From Stachybotrys elegans (taxonomy: Eukaryota > Ascomycota > Sordariomycetes > Hypocreales > Stachybotryaceae), in contig JAGPNK010000001.1 in the NCBI GenBank assembly GCA_020746835.1, positions 2,232,001 to 2,296,000 on the forward strand: a stretch of DNA of 64,000 nt. The letters are read 5' to 3'. The notes under the pieces were generated by a model. That model did not search any database, was not told the DNA's origin, and saw only the letters and a list, made by a program, of their open reading frames with translations. Below, in pieces: positions 35,359-46,388 of the stretch; position 1 is the stretch's first letter, and each line of letters starts with the position of its first letter. The position numbers and the translations under genes were made by a program.

Positions 35359-38300
35359 ATGGAGTCCTCAAAACATAACCTGGATCTGGAGAAGGAGCTG
35401 ACGTGTTCTGTGAGTTGTTGATGCCGTGCCCTCTCGCTCTCCCTCCTCCTCCCTCTTCCACCAGGACCGTGACTTGTGCTGTTGGCTTTGGCTTTGGCTT
35501 TGGCTGTGCTGGCATCCAGCCGCCGGACCGGCAGCCGCTGGCCCTTTTCTACTGCACCGTACTGTTCGACACGACCCGACTGACTCGGTGTACCACTGCT
35601 CTAGATTTGCACGGAGCTCCTCTTCCAGCCGCTCACCCTCCTCGACTGCATCCATACCTTCTGTGGTGCATGTCTGAAGGAATGGTTCACCTACCAAGCC
35701 GCAAAGGCAGAGCGGTCGCCTGACCCTCCCGCTCCCGATGCCAACATCTTCACCTGCCCGTCATGCCGAGCCGTGGTTCGGGACACGAAGCACAATGCGA
35801 CCGTCGGAAACCTACTCGACATGTTCGTGGCCGCCAACCCGGACAAGGCCCGCACTGATGCCGACAAGGAGGAGATGAGGGGCAAGTACACCCCAGGGGA
35901 GCCGGTTCTCCCCAAACTCCAGAGGCGACAGCGAAGCGCCGATGAGAGGCGCGCCGACGAGGAGGACCGCAGGCTCATGGACCACGTCCGCGACCTTAGC
36001 CTAAGAGAAGCCACCGGTGCTTCCGCCACCTTGACGCCCCCTACGTCGAGGAGACGCCGAGGTAGCCAGTCCGGCGACGACAGGCCTCGATCCAGCAGAG
36101 ACCGCAGCGACAGCAGCCGATCGGGTCGCCGTCGGGACGGTGGCCGGACTTCTACGGGCGATGACGATGCTCGTCAGAGCAGCGATCAGCTGCAGCCCGC
36201 GTCGAGACAGCGCGAGAGACGCAGCACCTCACGGCAGCGACAGGTAGAGCACCAAGCTTCCCTCAGATCCCTTATCAGCTCGGCAGACATGAGTGACCGG
36301 GATATACAGAAAGAGATTGAGGAATTTGCGCGGCAGATCCAGGAGGAGGGGCTGCTCGACGGCCTCGACCTTGACAACATCGACCTGAGCCGCGACGACG
36401 AGCTCAGCCGCAGGATCACCGAGGCATACCGAAGGCGCCAGAGGGAGAGGGCCCGAAATGAGGGCTCGCGAAGGAACAACGGAAGCAGCCACAACAGCAC
36501 ATCCCGCACCGCTACGCCGCCATCGGAGCCAAGGCCGCGAGTGCCAGATACTTCGAGCCGCACCGGAAGCCGGCCTCGTCCGCAGGCCAGGTCCGCAAGT
36601 GGAAGCCAGCAGGATGAACGTTCTCGCCCTCCGACTTCAATGTCAGGCAGCCTCGAGGCGCCACCTCCGAGAAGCAGGCGAAGGACTACCAGCCACGGAC
36701 GCAGCGAAACACTGCCTGCGCTTTCGACGACCCCTTCAGAAACCCGCCGAGGAGCGTCCCGTTCCCAGACCGACCTCACTCTCAGGCCTCAGACCAGCGA
36801 TGCGACCTCTCGGCCTAACCTTCCAGAAGTGCGAAGCGTCAGCACATCAGCCGTACAAGGCCATGGCCAGGACGGATCGCCCGGCTCTCTGTATCCGCCG
36901 CCTCTGTTCTCATCACCCGTGGTCAACAGCGGTAATTCTTTCTCCAACCGTGCGCAGCAGGCGCCTGCAAGCCAGACAAAGCCAGCCAGCACAGCAAACT
37001 CGGCAGACGTATCGCCAGTGACACCTCCCGCAGTCCCGGCTCGTTCTGCCGCACGCTACGGGCCTGTCGATCTTGCGGCTGTCTACTCAGCCGTGTCAAG
37101 CCCCTTGAGTTATACGCCCGCTGCAGCTCTTATTGCGCCCCGAGGGCGGACACAGCTTTACCCCGAGCCATCCATCAACTGCTCTTCGTGTGGGAAAACC
37201 CACATCGAGTATGAGATCCACTACAACTGCTCAGTGTGCTCCTCGGGTCAATGGACTATTTGCAAGGACTGTTACCGCGCCAGAAAAGGATGCAAATACT
37301 GGTTTGGATTCGGCAACGCCGGCTGGGCAAAATGGGAAAAGTCCCGACCTAGGAGCGATGGTACCCGGCCCCCGCCGCATCTCCTCACGGCGAGCAGATA
37401 CTTGGCTCCGGCGTCTACTCCCGGAGGTGCGGACGGCAGGAGAACATTGACGACCGATGACCCGCAGCTGAGAAGGGAGACGGGAACGTTTTGTGAAAAA
37501 TGCGAAGCCTGGACCAACGAGTGCTACTGGCGATGCAACTTCTGCAACGAAGGCGATTGGGGCTTCTGCAATAACTGTGTCAACCAGGGGAAATCATGCT
37601 CGCATCTGCTGCTCCCTCTTGCCCACGAGGAGCACGTGAATCGAGCGAACTACGGCAGGCCGTCTGGGCGACCTGCTTCAGCAAGTATTCTTACCGGGCC
37701 TGAAGCTTCGAGTATTGGCCCATTCAAGGCGCTGACCTTTAGCACCCGGTGCGATATCTGCCAGGATCCCATCGCACCCACACAGATCCGCCACCACTGT
37801 TATAGCTGTACAAGCTCCCTTGTGCACAACGGCACACCTGGAGATTATGACATCTGCATGACGTGCTACAGGAACCTGGTTGCAAAGGGTGATATCAGCG
37901 ACGAGAATGGACCAAACGGCTGGCGGAGATGTCTGCATGGTCACAGAATGGCCATGGTTGGATTCACCAACGGCAAGGTTGGCCAATGGCGGTACGTTGA
38001 AAGGGACCTGGTCGGTGGCCGAGCTCTTCGTTCCGAACCCTTCAGCAGCCCCGAAGCCTCCGGCATGGGTTTGATGAAGTACTCCTGGCGCAAGGAAGGA
38101 GATTTAAAGGTAGAACGGCTTGTCACCAAGGACGTAGCAGCATCGGCGCCGCCCAAGGTCGGCTCCACAGCCTTTGAGCAAACCTTCCCCCCGGATGGAG
38201 GAACCGGCCAGAGAGGCGTGGCCAAGTGGTCGTGGTATCCGGCTCCCGGGGCAGACAACGAACTTCTCTTCCCCAAGGGAGCTGAAATTGGCGAGATCAA

Positions 38301-38391
38301 GGACGTCAATGGGGACTGGTTCTTTGGGACATACATGGGCGCGAAGGGGTTGTTTCCGGGTCCCTATGTACGCCTTAACCCGTCACCCTAG
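35359..38391 (+). CDS. RING-finger E3 ligase candidate with ZZ-like zinc fingers and C-terminal SH3-like domain
   Basis: Two exons: 35359-35409 and 35605-38391, giving 945 aa. A complete C3HC4 RING sits at the N-terminus: C16, C19, C32, H34, C37, C40, C68, C71, and the intron splits it between residues 17 and 18. Residues ~100-520 are Arg/Ser/Thr/Pro-rich and disordered, with a short helical stretch (SDRDIQKEIEEFARQIQEE). Three Cys-rich modules follow from ~543, ~647 and ~733, each of CxxC...CxxC...CxxC form like ZZ or PHD-like fingers. Residues ~875-945 look like an SH3 fold (KWSWYPA...LLFPKGAEIGEIKDVNGDWFFGTYMGAKGLFPGPYVRL). RING proteins usually transfer ubiquitin; the substrate is unknown. 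The middle open frame alone lacks the first RING cysteines, so the 51-nt first exon matters. Confidence 0.88.
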
Positions 38392-38929
38392 GTTGGACTG
38401 GCGGGCAAGTATGGCATGGATGACGGGAGTGGGCATGAGCTTGGCAGGCTTTGGACATTGGATATACTACCCGCCTATCATCTTTTGAATACCATATATG
38501 AAGACACAGAAGGTCGCATCGCCAGTTGCGAGGTGCCGTTCTTATTGCATTAATATGAACGAGACCACGTATCTACTTCATACTTGACCATCATACCGAA
38601 AAGTTTAGTCTTCAACCTACCTTATTGATTTTCGTTTCTTAAAACAAACTGCAAAGCATATCCTACTGTACTTTATCCTGACGATCATGTCCGATTTATC
38701 GCCGAGTTTCAGGCCAAGGGGGTCTCGGGTATCGGAGCCCGGAGCACTGACGTGATCGGTGCAAGGCCCCGCCGACTGCCTCAAATGTCTAGTGGAAGTA
38801 TGCAGCTACAGATGCATTTGCAGCTGACAAACCCTCCACTCAACGATTCCCTGAGCATCGACGACCCTTGATTCTCTACGCCTGCAGGACGGCCAATTGG
38901 TGCCAAGGGAAGCTTGTAGGCCAGAAGCC
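38392..38929. other. Intergenic between the RING gene and the cysteine-synthase-like gene
   Basis: 538 bp, no gene seen. It should hold a 3' UTR and the promoter of the next gene. Confidence 0.5.
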
Positions 38930-40098
38930 ATGTTTCGACACAGCGCGCGGCGGCTCGCCATTGCCGCGGCCAAGGTGGCCGAGGCTCCAAGCCCGTACAC
39001 GCTCGCCGTATCCAAGGCGCAAGGTGTGGCCAAGGGCCTGACAGGAGGTATGTTTTCGGCGACCTGCGATGTAGCCGTCTGTCCGCTGACTGTCCGGCAG
39101 CCATTGGAAACACGCCGCTTATCCGCCTCAACCGTCTCTCCGAGGAGACTGGCTGCGAGATCCTGGGCAAGGCCGAGTTCATGAACCCAGGCGGCTCCGT
39201 CAAGGACCGCGCCGCTCTGTACGTGGTCAAGGACGCCGAGGAGCGCGGGCTCCTGCGGCCGGGCGGCACCGTAGTCGAGGGCACGGCCGGCAACACGGGC
39301 ATCGGGCTGGCGCACGTGTGCCGGTCGCGCGGGTACAAGCTCGTCATCTACATGCCCAACACGCAGTCGCAGGGCAAGATCGACCTCCTCCGGCTGCTGG
39401 GCGCCGAGGTGTACCCCGTGCCGGCCGTTGCCTTCGAGAACCCGGAAAACTACAACCACCAGGCGCGCCGGCACGCCGAGCGCCTCGACAACGCCGTGTG
39501 GACGAACCAGTTCGACAACACGGCCAACCGCCGCGCGCACATCGAGACGACGGGGCCGGAGATCTGGGAGCAGACGGACGGCACCGTCGACGCCTTCACG
39601 TGCGCCACGGGCACGGCGGGCACGCTGGCCGGCGTGACGCGCTTCCTCAAGGACAAGTCGGGCGGCCGCGTCAAGAGCTTCCTTGCCGACCCGCCGGGCA
39701 GCGTGCTGCACTCGTACATCTCGTCGGGCGGCAAGCTCGTGGAGCGCACGGGGTCCAGCATCACCGAGGGCATCGGCCAGGGCCGCATCACGGACAACCT
39801 CAAGCCCGACATTGACCTCGTCGACGGGTCGCTGCACATTGCCGACGAGAAGAGCATCGAGATGGTCTACCGCTGCCTCGACGAGGAGGGCCTCTACCTG
39901 GGCGCCAGCTCGTCGCTCAACGTGGTCGCGGCCAAGGAGGTGGCCGAGAAGCTGGGCAAGGGCCACAAGGTCGTCACGATCCTGTGCGACGGCGCCTACC
40001 GATACGCCGACCGCCTGTTCTCGCGCAAGTGGCTCACGGACAAGAAGCTCATCGGAGCCATCCCCAAGCACCTCGAGAAGTATATAGTTCTACCTTAG
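38930..40098 (+). CDS. Cysteine-synthase-like PLP enzyme, probably mitochondrial (Mcy1/CysK family)
   Basis: Two exons: 38930-39047 and 39101-40098, giving 371 aa. An Arg/Ala-rich, acid-poor N-terminus ([19 protein letters not shown]) suggests mitochondrial targeting. The fold-type II PLP core is clear: [17 protein letters not shown], the PLP-lysine motif [12 protein letters not shown], the phosphate loop [51 protein letters not shown] and [13 protein letters not shown]. The family makes cysteine from O-acetylserine and sulfide. This subgroup, close to yeast Mcy1 as I recall it, has uncertain physiological activity, so the reaction is only presumed. It ends 102 bp from the stop of the convergent gene at 40201. 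The intron donor is GTATGT and the join yields an Ala codon before IGNTPL. Confidence 0.9.
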
Positions 40099-40200
40099 AG
40101 AAGCTAGCCCATGTTGTACAAAAAAGAGATATAAATGGTACATGCAGAGTATACAGATTTACGTCGTCGCCCACTGCTGCGTGCAGTTTCTTTTTATTCA

Positions 40201-41411
40201 TTAAGCGGTGCCGTCAAGCGGGAGATTGCGCGTTATTTCCACCTTCTCCTTGTACTGTTGCTCAGCGCCGGGCGCGGCCTTCGTGGGCACCCAGGTGTCC
40301 AAGATGTCCTCGATGAAGGCGAGGCTGCCGGCCTCCTCGATGCCCAGCTCCTTGGCCAGCGAGATGGCTCTCAAGACCTGGCCGTCCATCTCGGCATGCA
40401 TGTACATGCTGACGACATATGGAATTCCAGGTAGTTTCTTGTAATTGTCGTTGTAAGGACCCTTCTTGAAATTGCCAGGGTCCCGGTCGACGCGGTCCCA
40501 TATCGACTTGACGAGACGAACCTGGTCAGCGGCGATGGAGGCGTCGATGTGGCCGACCTTGACGGCACAGAGCTTATTAAAGAGCACCATGCCGGAGAAG
40601 AGCGGTGCGAAGGCGACCTGATGGTAGCCCTTGCCGCCCACCCGGCGCGCGTCGAGGTCGAGAAGCGTCTCACACCACTTGGAGGCCTGGGTGGTCTGGC
40701 TCTTTGCTCCGCTGGACTCGAGGATCTTGCTCTGGTTGATGACGTGCAGCATGCGGTGGGCCGACTCGAGCTCGAGAGGGAAGCCCGTCTTGTCCTCCTG
40801 CTTTATGCATTCCAGGATGGCCGTGATATTGCCGGTGCCTGCGGCCCTGCGCGCAGCCAGGGCGTAGTCGGAAGGCTTGAGCTTGATGCTGGCCTTTTTG
40901 TACCCGGCGAGGAGGACGGCGAAGTTGTCCCAGTCCTGCGGCGTCTTCATCTGCTTGATGGCATCCCTGTAGATCTTCTTGGAGTTGGGGATGTCCTTCA
41001 TGACGTTCAAGGGAGGGAACTTGTATTCGATGTCATCGAGCTCGAGGATGACGGGGTTCTTCTCCAGCACGCTGCGGTTCTTGACATCGAAGACGCGCTC
41101 CTTCTGCTCCGTGGGGAGATAGCCAGGGAAGACAATCTTTTCCTGAATCTCCTTGAGTGTGGCGTTTAGTTCGGGGTTCTCGGTTTCGGAGAATGTGGCT
41201 CGGAGAGCTGGGCAGGGAGTCAGTCAATGGAGAAGGGGAGAGCAGGAGGTGGAAGCTGTCTTGGCAGCCCGAGGACGGTCGCAAACTCACCATGGCTCTG
41301 ACTTGTGCTGAAGGCTCTTGAAGGTAGTAGTGATACAGGGCCTGCCTTGGAAGCCAGCAGCTCGCCGAGGGGCCTCAGCGCCGAGCGTGACATTGAAGCT
41401 CGACTCAACAT
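40201..41411 (-). CDS. Uncharacterised mitochondrial protein (375 aa)
   Basis: Two exons on the minus strand: 41411-41291 and 41207-40201, giving 375 aa. The N-terminus (MLSRASMSRSALRPL..., PSRAFSTSQSH) is a strong mitochondrial presequence with a likely cleavage near RAFSTS. The mature part is mostly helical: VFDVKNRSVLEKNPVILELD, KFPPLNVMKDIPNSKKIY, LLAGYKKASIKLKPSDYALAAR, FAPLFSGMVLFNKLCAV, and a lysine-rich end. The helical pairs around positions 120-340 could form PPR/TPR-like repeats, but I cannot call them. I do not recognise a function. It is divergent from img1, starts only 295 bp apart, and convergent with the cysteine-synthase-like gene. The promoter sharing hints at a mitochondrial gene-expression role, as inference only. 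Confidence 0.85.
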
Positions 41412-41706
41412 GGTTGCTCAAGTCTTTTTTTGATGTCTTGGGGCTTGAAAATGGAAGTTTATCAGACGGTAAGTTTTCGAGGTAATCCACTGGCGCATTT
41501 CATTGGGCGAGCTATCTGGAGGTACGGGGGTACTGTCCGATGTACTACGTACCGGAGAATCAAAGGGCCGCACCAATGAATGTGCTGAATTGGCCCCTGC
41601 GCGACTACGTGCGTGCAAAAGGCTTCAATATTTCTGGGAGCTTCATAACCAGCAACGATACGGGGACAGACGACTGCGAGCTTCCCAACCCCGATTTCCG
41701 AACACG
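41412..41706. promoter_or_regulatory. Shared divergent promoter for two mitochondrial-protein genes
   Basis: Only 295 bp separate the start codons of the 375-aa mitochondrial protein (left) and img1 (right), so both promoters and leaders must overlap or abut here. No motif was identified. Confidence 0.65.
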
Positions 41707-42427
41707 ATGAATGTCGCCAACCTGGGGCGGCCCCTCGGGTGCCTCAAGACCGCTCTGCGACAGGCGAGGTCTTTGAGAGCAGCCCAGCGACCGCTCTCGA
41801 CTGCCGTCGCACGTCCTTCTACGTCGTCCGGCGACTTCTTCAGCACAAGACAGAGTACGATATACACACCTATTTCTTACGGTCTGGGAGGAGTAGTGCA
41901 TGCTAACAGTCCTCGGGTGAAAAGGGGAGCGTCAGGAGAGGCTCAGCAAATTCCAAGTCTACCCCAAGGTTGAATCGGCCCGGGCGGCGTGCCCCGATCC
42001 CATGCCTACCATCATCAAGACCGAGATCAGCAAGCTCGACCCGACGGGCGCCCGAACACGACTCTTCTCCAAGAAGCACTCGGACAGCGCCAAGGTGGGC
42101 GACGTGCTGATGGTGACGCCCAAGACGGGCGAACCGTTTGCGGGCGTGCTGCTGCAGATCCGGCGGTCTGGCGTGGAGACGGCGATCCAGCTGCGCGGCC
42201 AGCTGATGAAGCTGGGCGTGGAGATGTGGTACAAGATCTACAGCCCGTCGGTGGTGGGCATCGACATCATCTGGCGACGACCCAAGCGGGCAAGGAGGGC
42301 GCGCCTTACGTACATGCGCAAGCCCAAGCATGACATGGGCAGCGTGGAGAACATGGTGCTGGCGTGGAAGAAGGAGAGGTACGCGCTGAGGAAGAAGCGG
42401 GCAGGCAACGCCAAGCAGAGGAAATAA
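41707..42427 (+). CDS. img1: Mitochondrial large-subunit ribosomal protein bL19m (Img1)
   Basis: Two exons: 41707-41854 and 41925-42427, giving 216 aa. The presequence is Arg/Ala/Ser-rich (CLKTALRQARSLRAAQRPLSTA). After the splice the frame reads ERQERLSKFQVYPKVES, then the bL19 core: TRLFSKKHSDSAKVGDVLMV, EPFAGVLLQIRRSGVETAIQLR, VEMWYKIYSPSVVGIDI and a Lys/Arg-rich C-terminal tail. bL19 stabilises the contact between the large and small ribosomal subunits; Img1 is required to maintain mitochondrial DNA in yeast. The donor is GTACGA and the acceptor AAAAG, both slightly weak. A different acceptor would leave the frame, so this junction rests on frame and family fit. It is longer than yeast Img1. 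Confidence 0.9.
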
Positions 42428-43638
42428 AAAGGGGGACGGGGGCTGGCCAAACATTGTAACATAAAGGAACAAGACTAGGGGGGGTCGTTGTGCGAGTGTA
42501 TGATACGGAGGATTGTTAAAAGTATACTCTGGATGATTACCCACAGGCTGATGGTGTACTCTTAGCAAGCATCTAAGCCTGGCTACATATTCATCGAAAC
42601 AAGCGACATATCTCCGGCTTATCCGAGGATCCATGAACGTCGAAAGGCCGACGGACATGCAGGCGGTCCTTTGAGGGAACCATTAGTTGAAACTTCTGAA
42701 AGTCACCAACAACACTGCATAACCCCCTGGGTCTAGGGCAACTGCCAGATGCTCAGGGCGGCTCTTCATGCAGAAACACGCGGGGATGGAGGACATAAGA
42801 ACACCAGAAGAACCATTTATGGAGCGAGAGGTGCTTCTCGTTGGACAGGGGGATTCTTCATCAAACATGTCGTGTTGGACGTTGTGGTTGGTCTTTATGC
42901 AGCGAGTCAGGTTATGCTGAGGGGATGGCCATCTTGCATAAACATGACAGCCCTAGACGATCGATGTCTTCATGCATAGATGGGCACAAGGTGGACTAGT
43001 CGTTTGTTTCCTGTTTCCACCACACGTGTGGGGGTGGGTAATTGATGGGCAATGAACCGATATGCAGATATCACGACGAGCAGAGGTGCAACGCGGCATG
43101 CATAGATTTCATGACTGGCAGCCCCGCGGGTGAGAAACAAGAGTCTGTTTCATGTACCTCATCCAGAGAGCTGCACGACAGGACACAGCCCCTCGCCTTA
43201 GGGTTGTGAGAGGCAGCATTAAAGATCAGCATTGCCCGGCTTTCTGGAAATCAAGATGCGCAGGCTGCTATCTGGATAGTTAGCGTACCTACTACCTACT
43301 TTGTTTGCCTCGTCTTGCTTGCAAGGCTGCGCCAAGAGAGAGACGCTGTTTTCATTTCATTTTATTGCTTGCTTGGCACAAAGAACCCAAAGATTCATCC
43401 AAGTTGTACCGAGACTTGTGTTTCCCAACGCGTGTCCATTTACCAGTATTCGGTTTATACGAAGTTTCCATCTGATTTTCCCAGGGTCGTCTCCTCCGTT
43501 GGCTATCGATAAGCACACCCCGGCTTTCCGGGCGTGCTTCTACTGGCTGCTCGACGCCTGACGTCGGCTCATTGGACGGTGGCTCCGGTGTAGCGAGCCG
43601 CTAAAGCGCCTTCAGTTCCCCCCCCCCCCCTCCAGAAG
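42428..43638. promoter_or_regulatory. Intergenic and leader of alpha-actinin, with possible 5'-UTR intron acceptor
   Basis: 1.2 kb without a supported gene. Just before the alpha-actinin start a run of 13 C (43618-43630) is followed by TCCAG and only three bases before the ATG at 43639. This looks like a polypyrimidine tract plus 3' splice site, so a 5'-UTR intron may end here (inference). Confidence 0.5.
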
Positions 43639-46388
43639 ATGGCAGACACAGGGGTTGCAGCCGCTAGCCAAGGGGCCCAACACCAGGATCAGCTGCCAAC
43701 GCAACCCGGCAACGTCGACTGTCGGGCCTGTAGGGAGGAGCAGTTCCCTGGATTTTGTTTACACGGCCACGACGACGACGGCAGCCAACTTCCGCCATAC
43801 CCTCCCGCCGGCCATCAATCACAAGCCTCAACGCCCTCCCGGTGCTCCGTCCTGTCCACGGCATCAACAGCATCTACATCCCCCTCGTCGGTCGATTCCT
43901 TCGCGCCCTACGGCTCCCACTGCCGGAGCTTGAGTACCGTCTCGACCCCACCAACCACAAGGAGCAGGCGGGACAAGACGCAGTTGCATGCCCATCGTCT
44001 GCGGCGGTCTGACAGCAACGCCCTACCCCCAAAATTCGACGTCGGTAGCCTCGGCATCAATACCGCCTCGGCATCCTCCCTCGCCCTCGCCTCTAGGACC
44101 TCGCAACGCAAGAGGTTCCAACGGAGTGCCAGCAGCCCAGCCGCCGCCCTCGCCGCTGTCGAGGCGCCGCCCGATCGCACGAGGATGGCGTTTGTAGACC
44201 AACAGAGATGGGTTGCGGTCCAACGGAAGACGTTTACGAAATGGTGTGTCACGATTCCACCCATCTCCCCCCCCTCCCCTTGCCCAGTGCACTCACTACG
44301 CCCGCTCAGATCAGATGGAGGTCTTCTAACACGTACAAAGGTTGAACACAAAGCTCGAGGCACGTCACCTAGAGGTGAAAGACCTTGTTGCCGACCTCAG
44401 TGATGGTGTAAGTATTCCATGCCCCCCCCCTCTTCTGCGCAGGATATAGGTTGCTGACCAGATTGCCGTGCTAGGTTATGCTTATTCACCTGCTCGAATG
44501 TCTGTCCAACGAATCCCTGGGCCGCTATGCCTCGAAACCCAAGCTGCGGGTGCAAAGATTCGAAAATGCCAACCTAGCATTGGATTTCATCAAATCAAAG
44601 GGCATACAAATGATCAATATCGGTGCGGAGGACGTGGTCGATGGCCGTGAGAAAATCGTCCTGGGTCTTATATGGATCCTGATTCTCCGCTTCACCATCA
44701 GCGACATCAACGAGGAGGGCATGTCCGCCAAGGAGGGTCTACTGCTCTGGTGTCAACGCAAAACGGCATGCTACGATGAGGTGGAAGTACGGGACTTTAG
44801 TGCCAGCTGGAACGATGGCCTCGCCTTCTGCGCCCTGCTAGACATTCACCGTCCAGACCTGATCGACTACGACTCCCTCGACAAGGCTGACCACAGGGGC
44901 AACATGCAGCTGGCTTTTGACATTGCCAAGAAGGAGATTGGAATCCCCAGGCTGCTGGACGTGGAGGATGTCTGCGATGTGGCCAGGCCTGACGACAAGA
45001 GTCTGATGACGTACATTGCCTACTGGTTCCACGCCTTCTCGCAGATGGAGAAGGTTGAGAACGCTGGACGAAGAGTGGAGAAGTTTGTCAACAACATGCA
45101 GGGCGCCTGGGAGATGCAGAGCGCCTACGAGCGGCGCATGAGGGAGCTTCTGAAGAGCATTCGAGGCCAGATGGAGCACTGGCAGCAGTCCAACTTCGAG
45201 GGGACCTACTCCGACGCCAAGAACCAAGCCAACGAGTTCGCGGGGTACAAGAGGGGAAAGAAGCGTGAGTGGGTAGCCGAGAAGAGCGACCTTGCTACCT
45301 TGCTGGGCAACATCAAGACGAAGCTGGGCACGTACCGTTTGCGGCCGTACGACCCTCCTGCCGACCTCAGCTTGGAGGTGCTGGAGCGCGACTGGACGGG
45401 ACTGTCACAGACGGAGATGAACCGCGCGCAGGTGATAAATGAGACTATCCGAGAGTAAGTGCTGCTGGGTCTAAGGATGGGAGAGGGCGTGGCTAACGGG
45501 CACTGCAGTATCAAGAACGCCCTGCGCAAATCTTTTGCTGACAAGGCCAACGATTTCGCCATGGCGCTCAACACGATGCAGCTGGCTATATCAGGGCTGG
45601 ATGGCGACGTCGAGGATCAGCTACACCACGTCCGCAAGCTGAGCGACAACCTTGCGCCGCTGGACAAATACCTCGAGACTATCGCGAGCGTAGACGCCAA
45701 GTGCCAGGAAGCCAACATCGAGGAGAACGACTTCACAACGTACACGTACGATGAGCTCGTCTACGAACTTGGACTGGTCAAGACGTCGGTACAGAAGAAG
45801 CTGGTGTTCCTGGAGAACCAGATGGTGGCCAGGAACATGACGAACCTGACACCGATCCAGCTGGAGGAGTTTGAGAGCGTCTTCAGGCACTTTGACCGCG
45901 ACGATACCAACTCGCTGCAGGAGCTCGAATTCAGCGCGGCGCTGGCCTCTCTAGGTCTCGTGTTTTCCGAGGAAGAGATGCACGACTACTTCATGGAGAC
46001 TTCCAACGGGCGCGACTACGTCACCTTTGAGCAGTTCATTCGGTTCATGGTGGAGGTGACGGAGGACCAGCACACGGCCGAGCAGGTGTTCCAGTCGTTC
46101 CGCGAAGTGGCCGATGGAAAACCCTACGTGACGGAGATGGACCTACGGCACAGCCTGGTGCCGGATGAGGTGATAGACCAGCTGATAGAGATGATGCCTG
46201 AGCACAAGGGCCCAGACACGTCAGAAGACCGCGGGATGCCGCAGTATGACTACATCAGCTTCATGGAAAAGTTTGTCGGTGGACAGGGGAGCTCAGAGGA
46301 AGCAGTGAGCGATGTGTTGCAGGACAGGACGAACCTGGGCGACAGGAGCCCGACAAAGACGGACAAGCAGAATGGTCTCATTGCTTAA
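43639..46388 (+). CDS. acnA: Alpha-actinin, actin-crosslinking protein with a long N-terminal extension
   Basis: Four exons: 43639-44243, 44341-44407, 44475-45454, 45509-46388, giving 843 aa. Residues 1-~180 are Ser/Thr/Ala/Arg-rich and disordered, with a Cys/His cluster (CRACREEQFPGFCLHGH) near residue 32. The canonical protein starts around the internal MAFVDQQRWVAVQRKTFTKW: CH1 (TKWLNTKLE, NIGAEDVVDGREKIVLGLIW), CH2 (SAKEGLLLWCQRKTACY, FSASWNDGLAFCALLD, PDDKSLMTYIAYWFHAFS), spectrin-like coiled repeats (~residues 425-660), then EF-hand-like sequence (FRHFDRDDTNSLQELEFSAAL). Fungal alpha-actinins act at the cytokinetic ring and septa. Without the extension it would be ~650 aa, the usual fungal size. 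All introns are canonical and in frame, but the true start (43639 or the internal ATG) is uncertain. Confidence 0.9.

Noticed and set aside
38806..40071. 421-codon minus-strand frame opposite the cysteine-synthase-like gene
   Set aside because: Antisense shadow of a codon-biased gene; no motif of its own.
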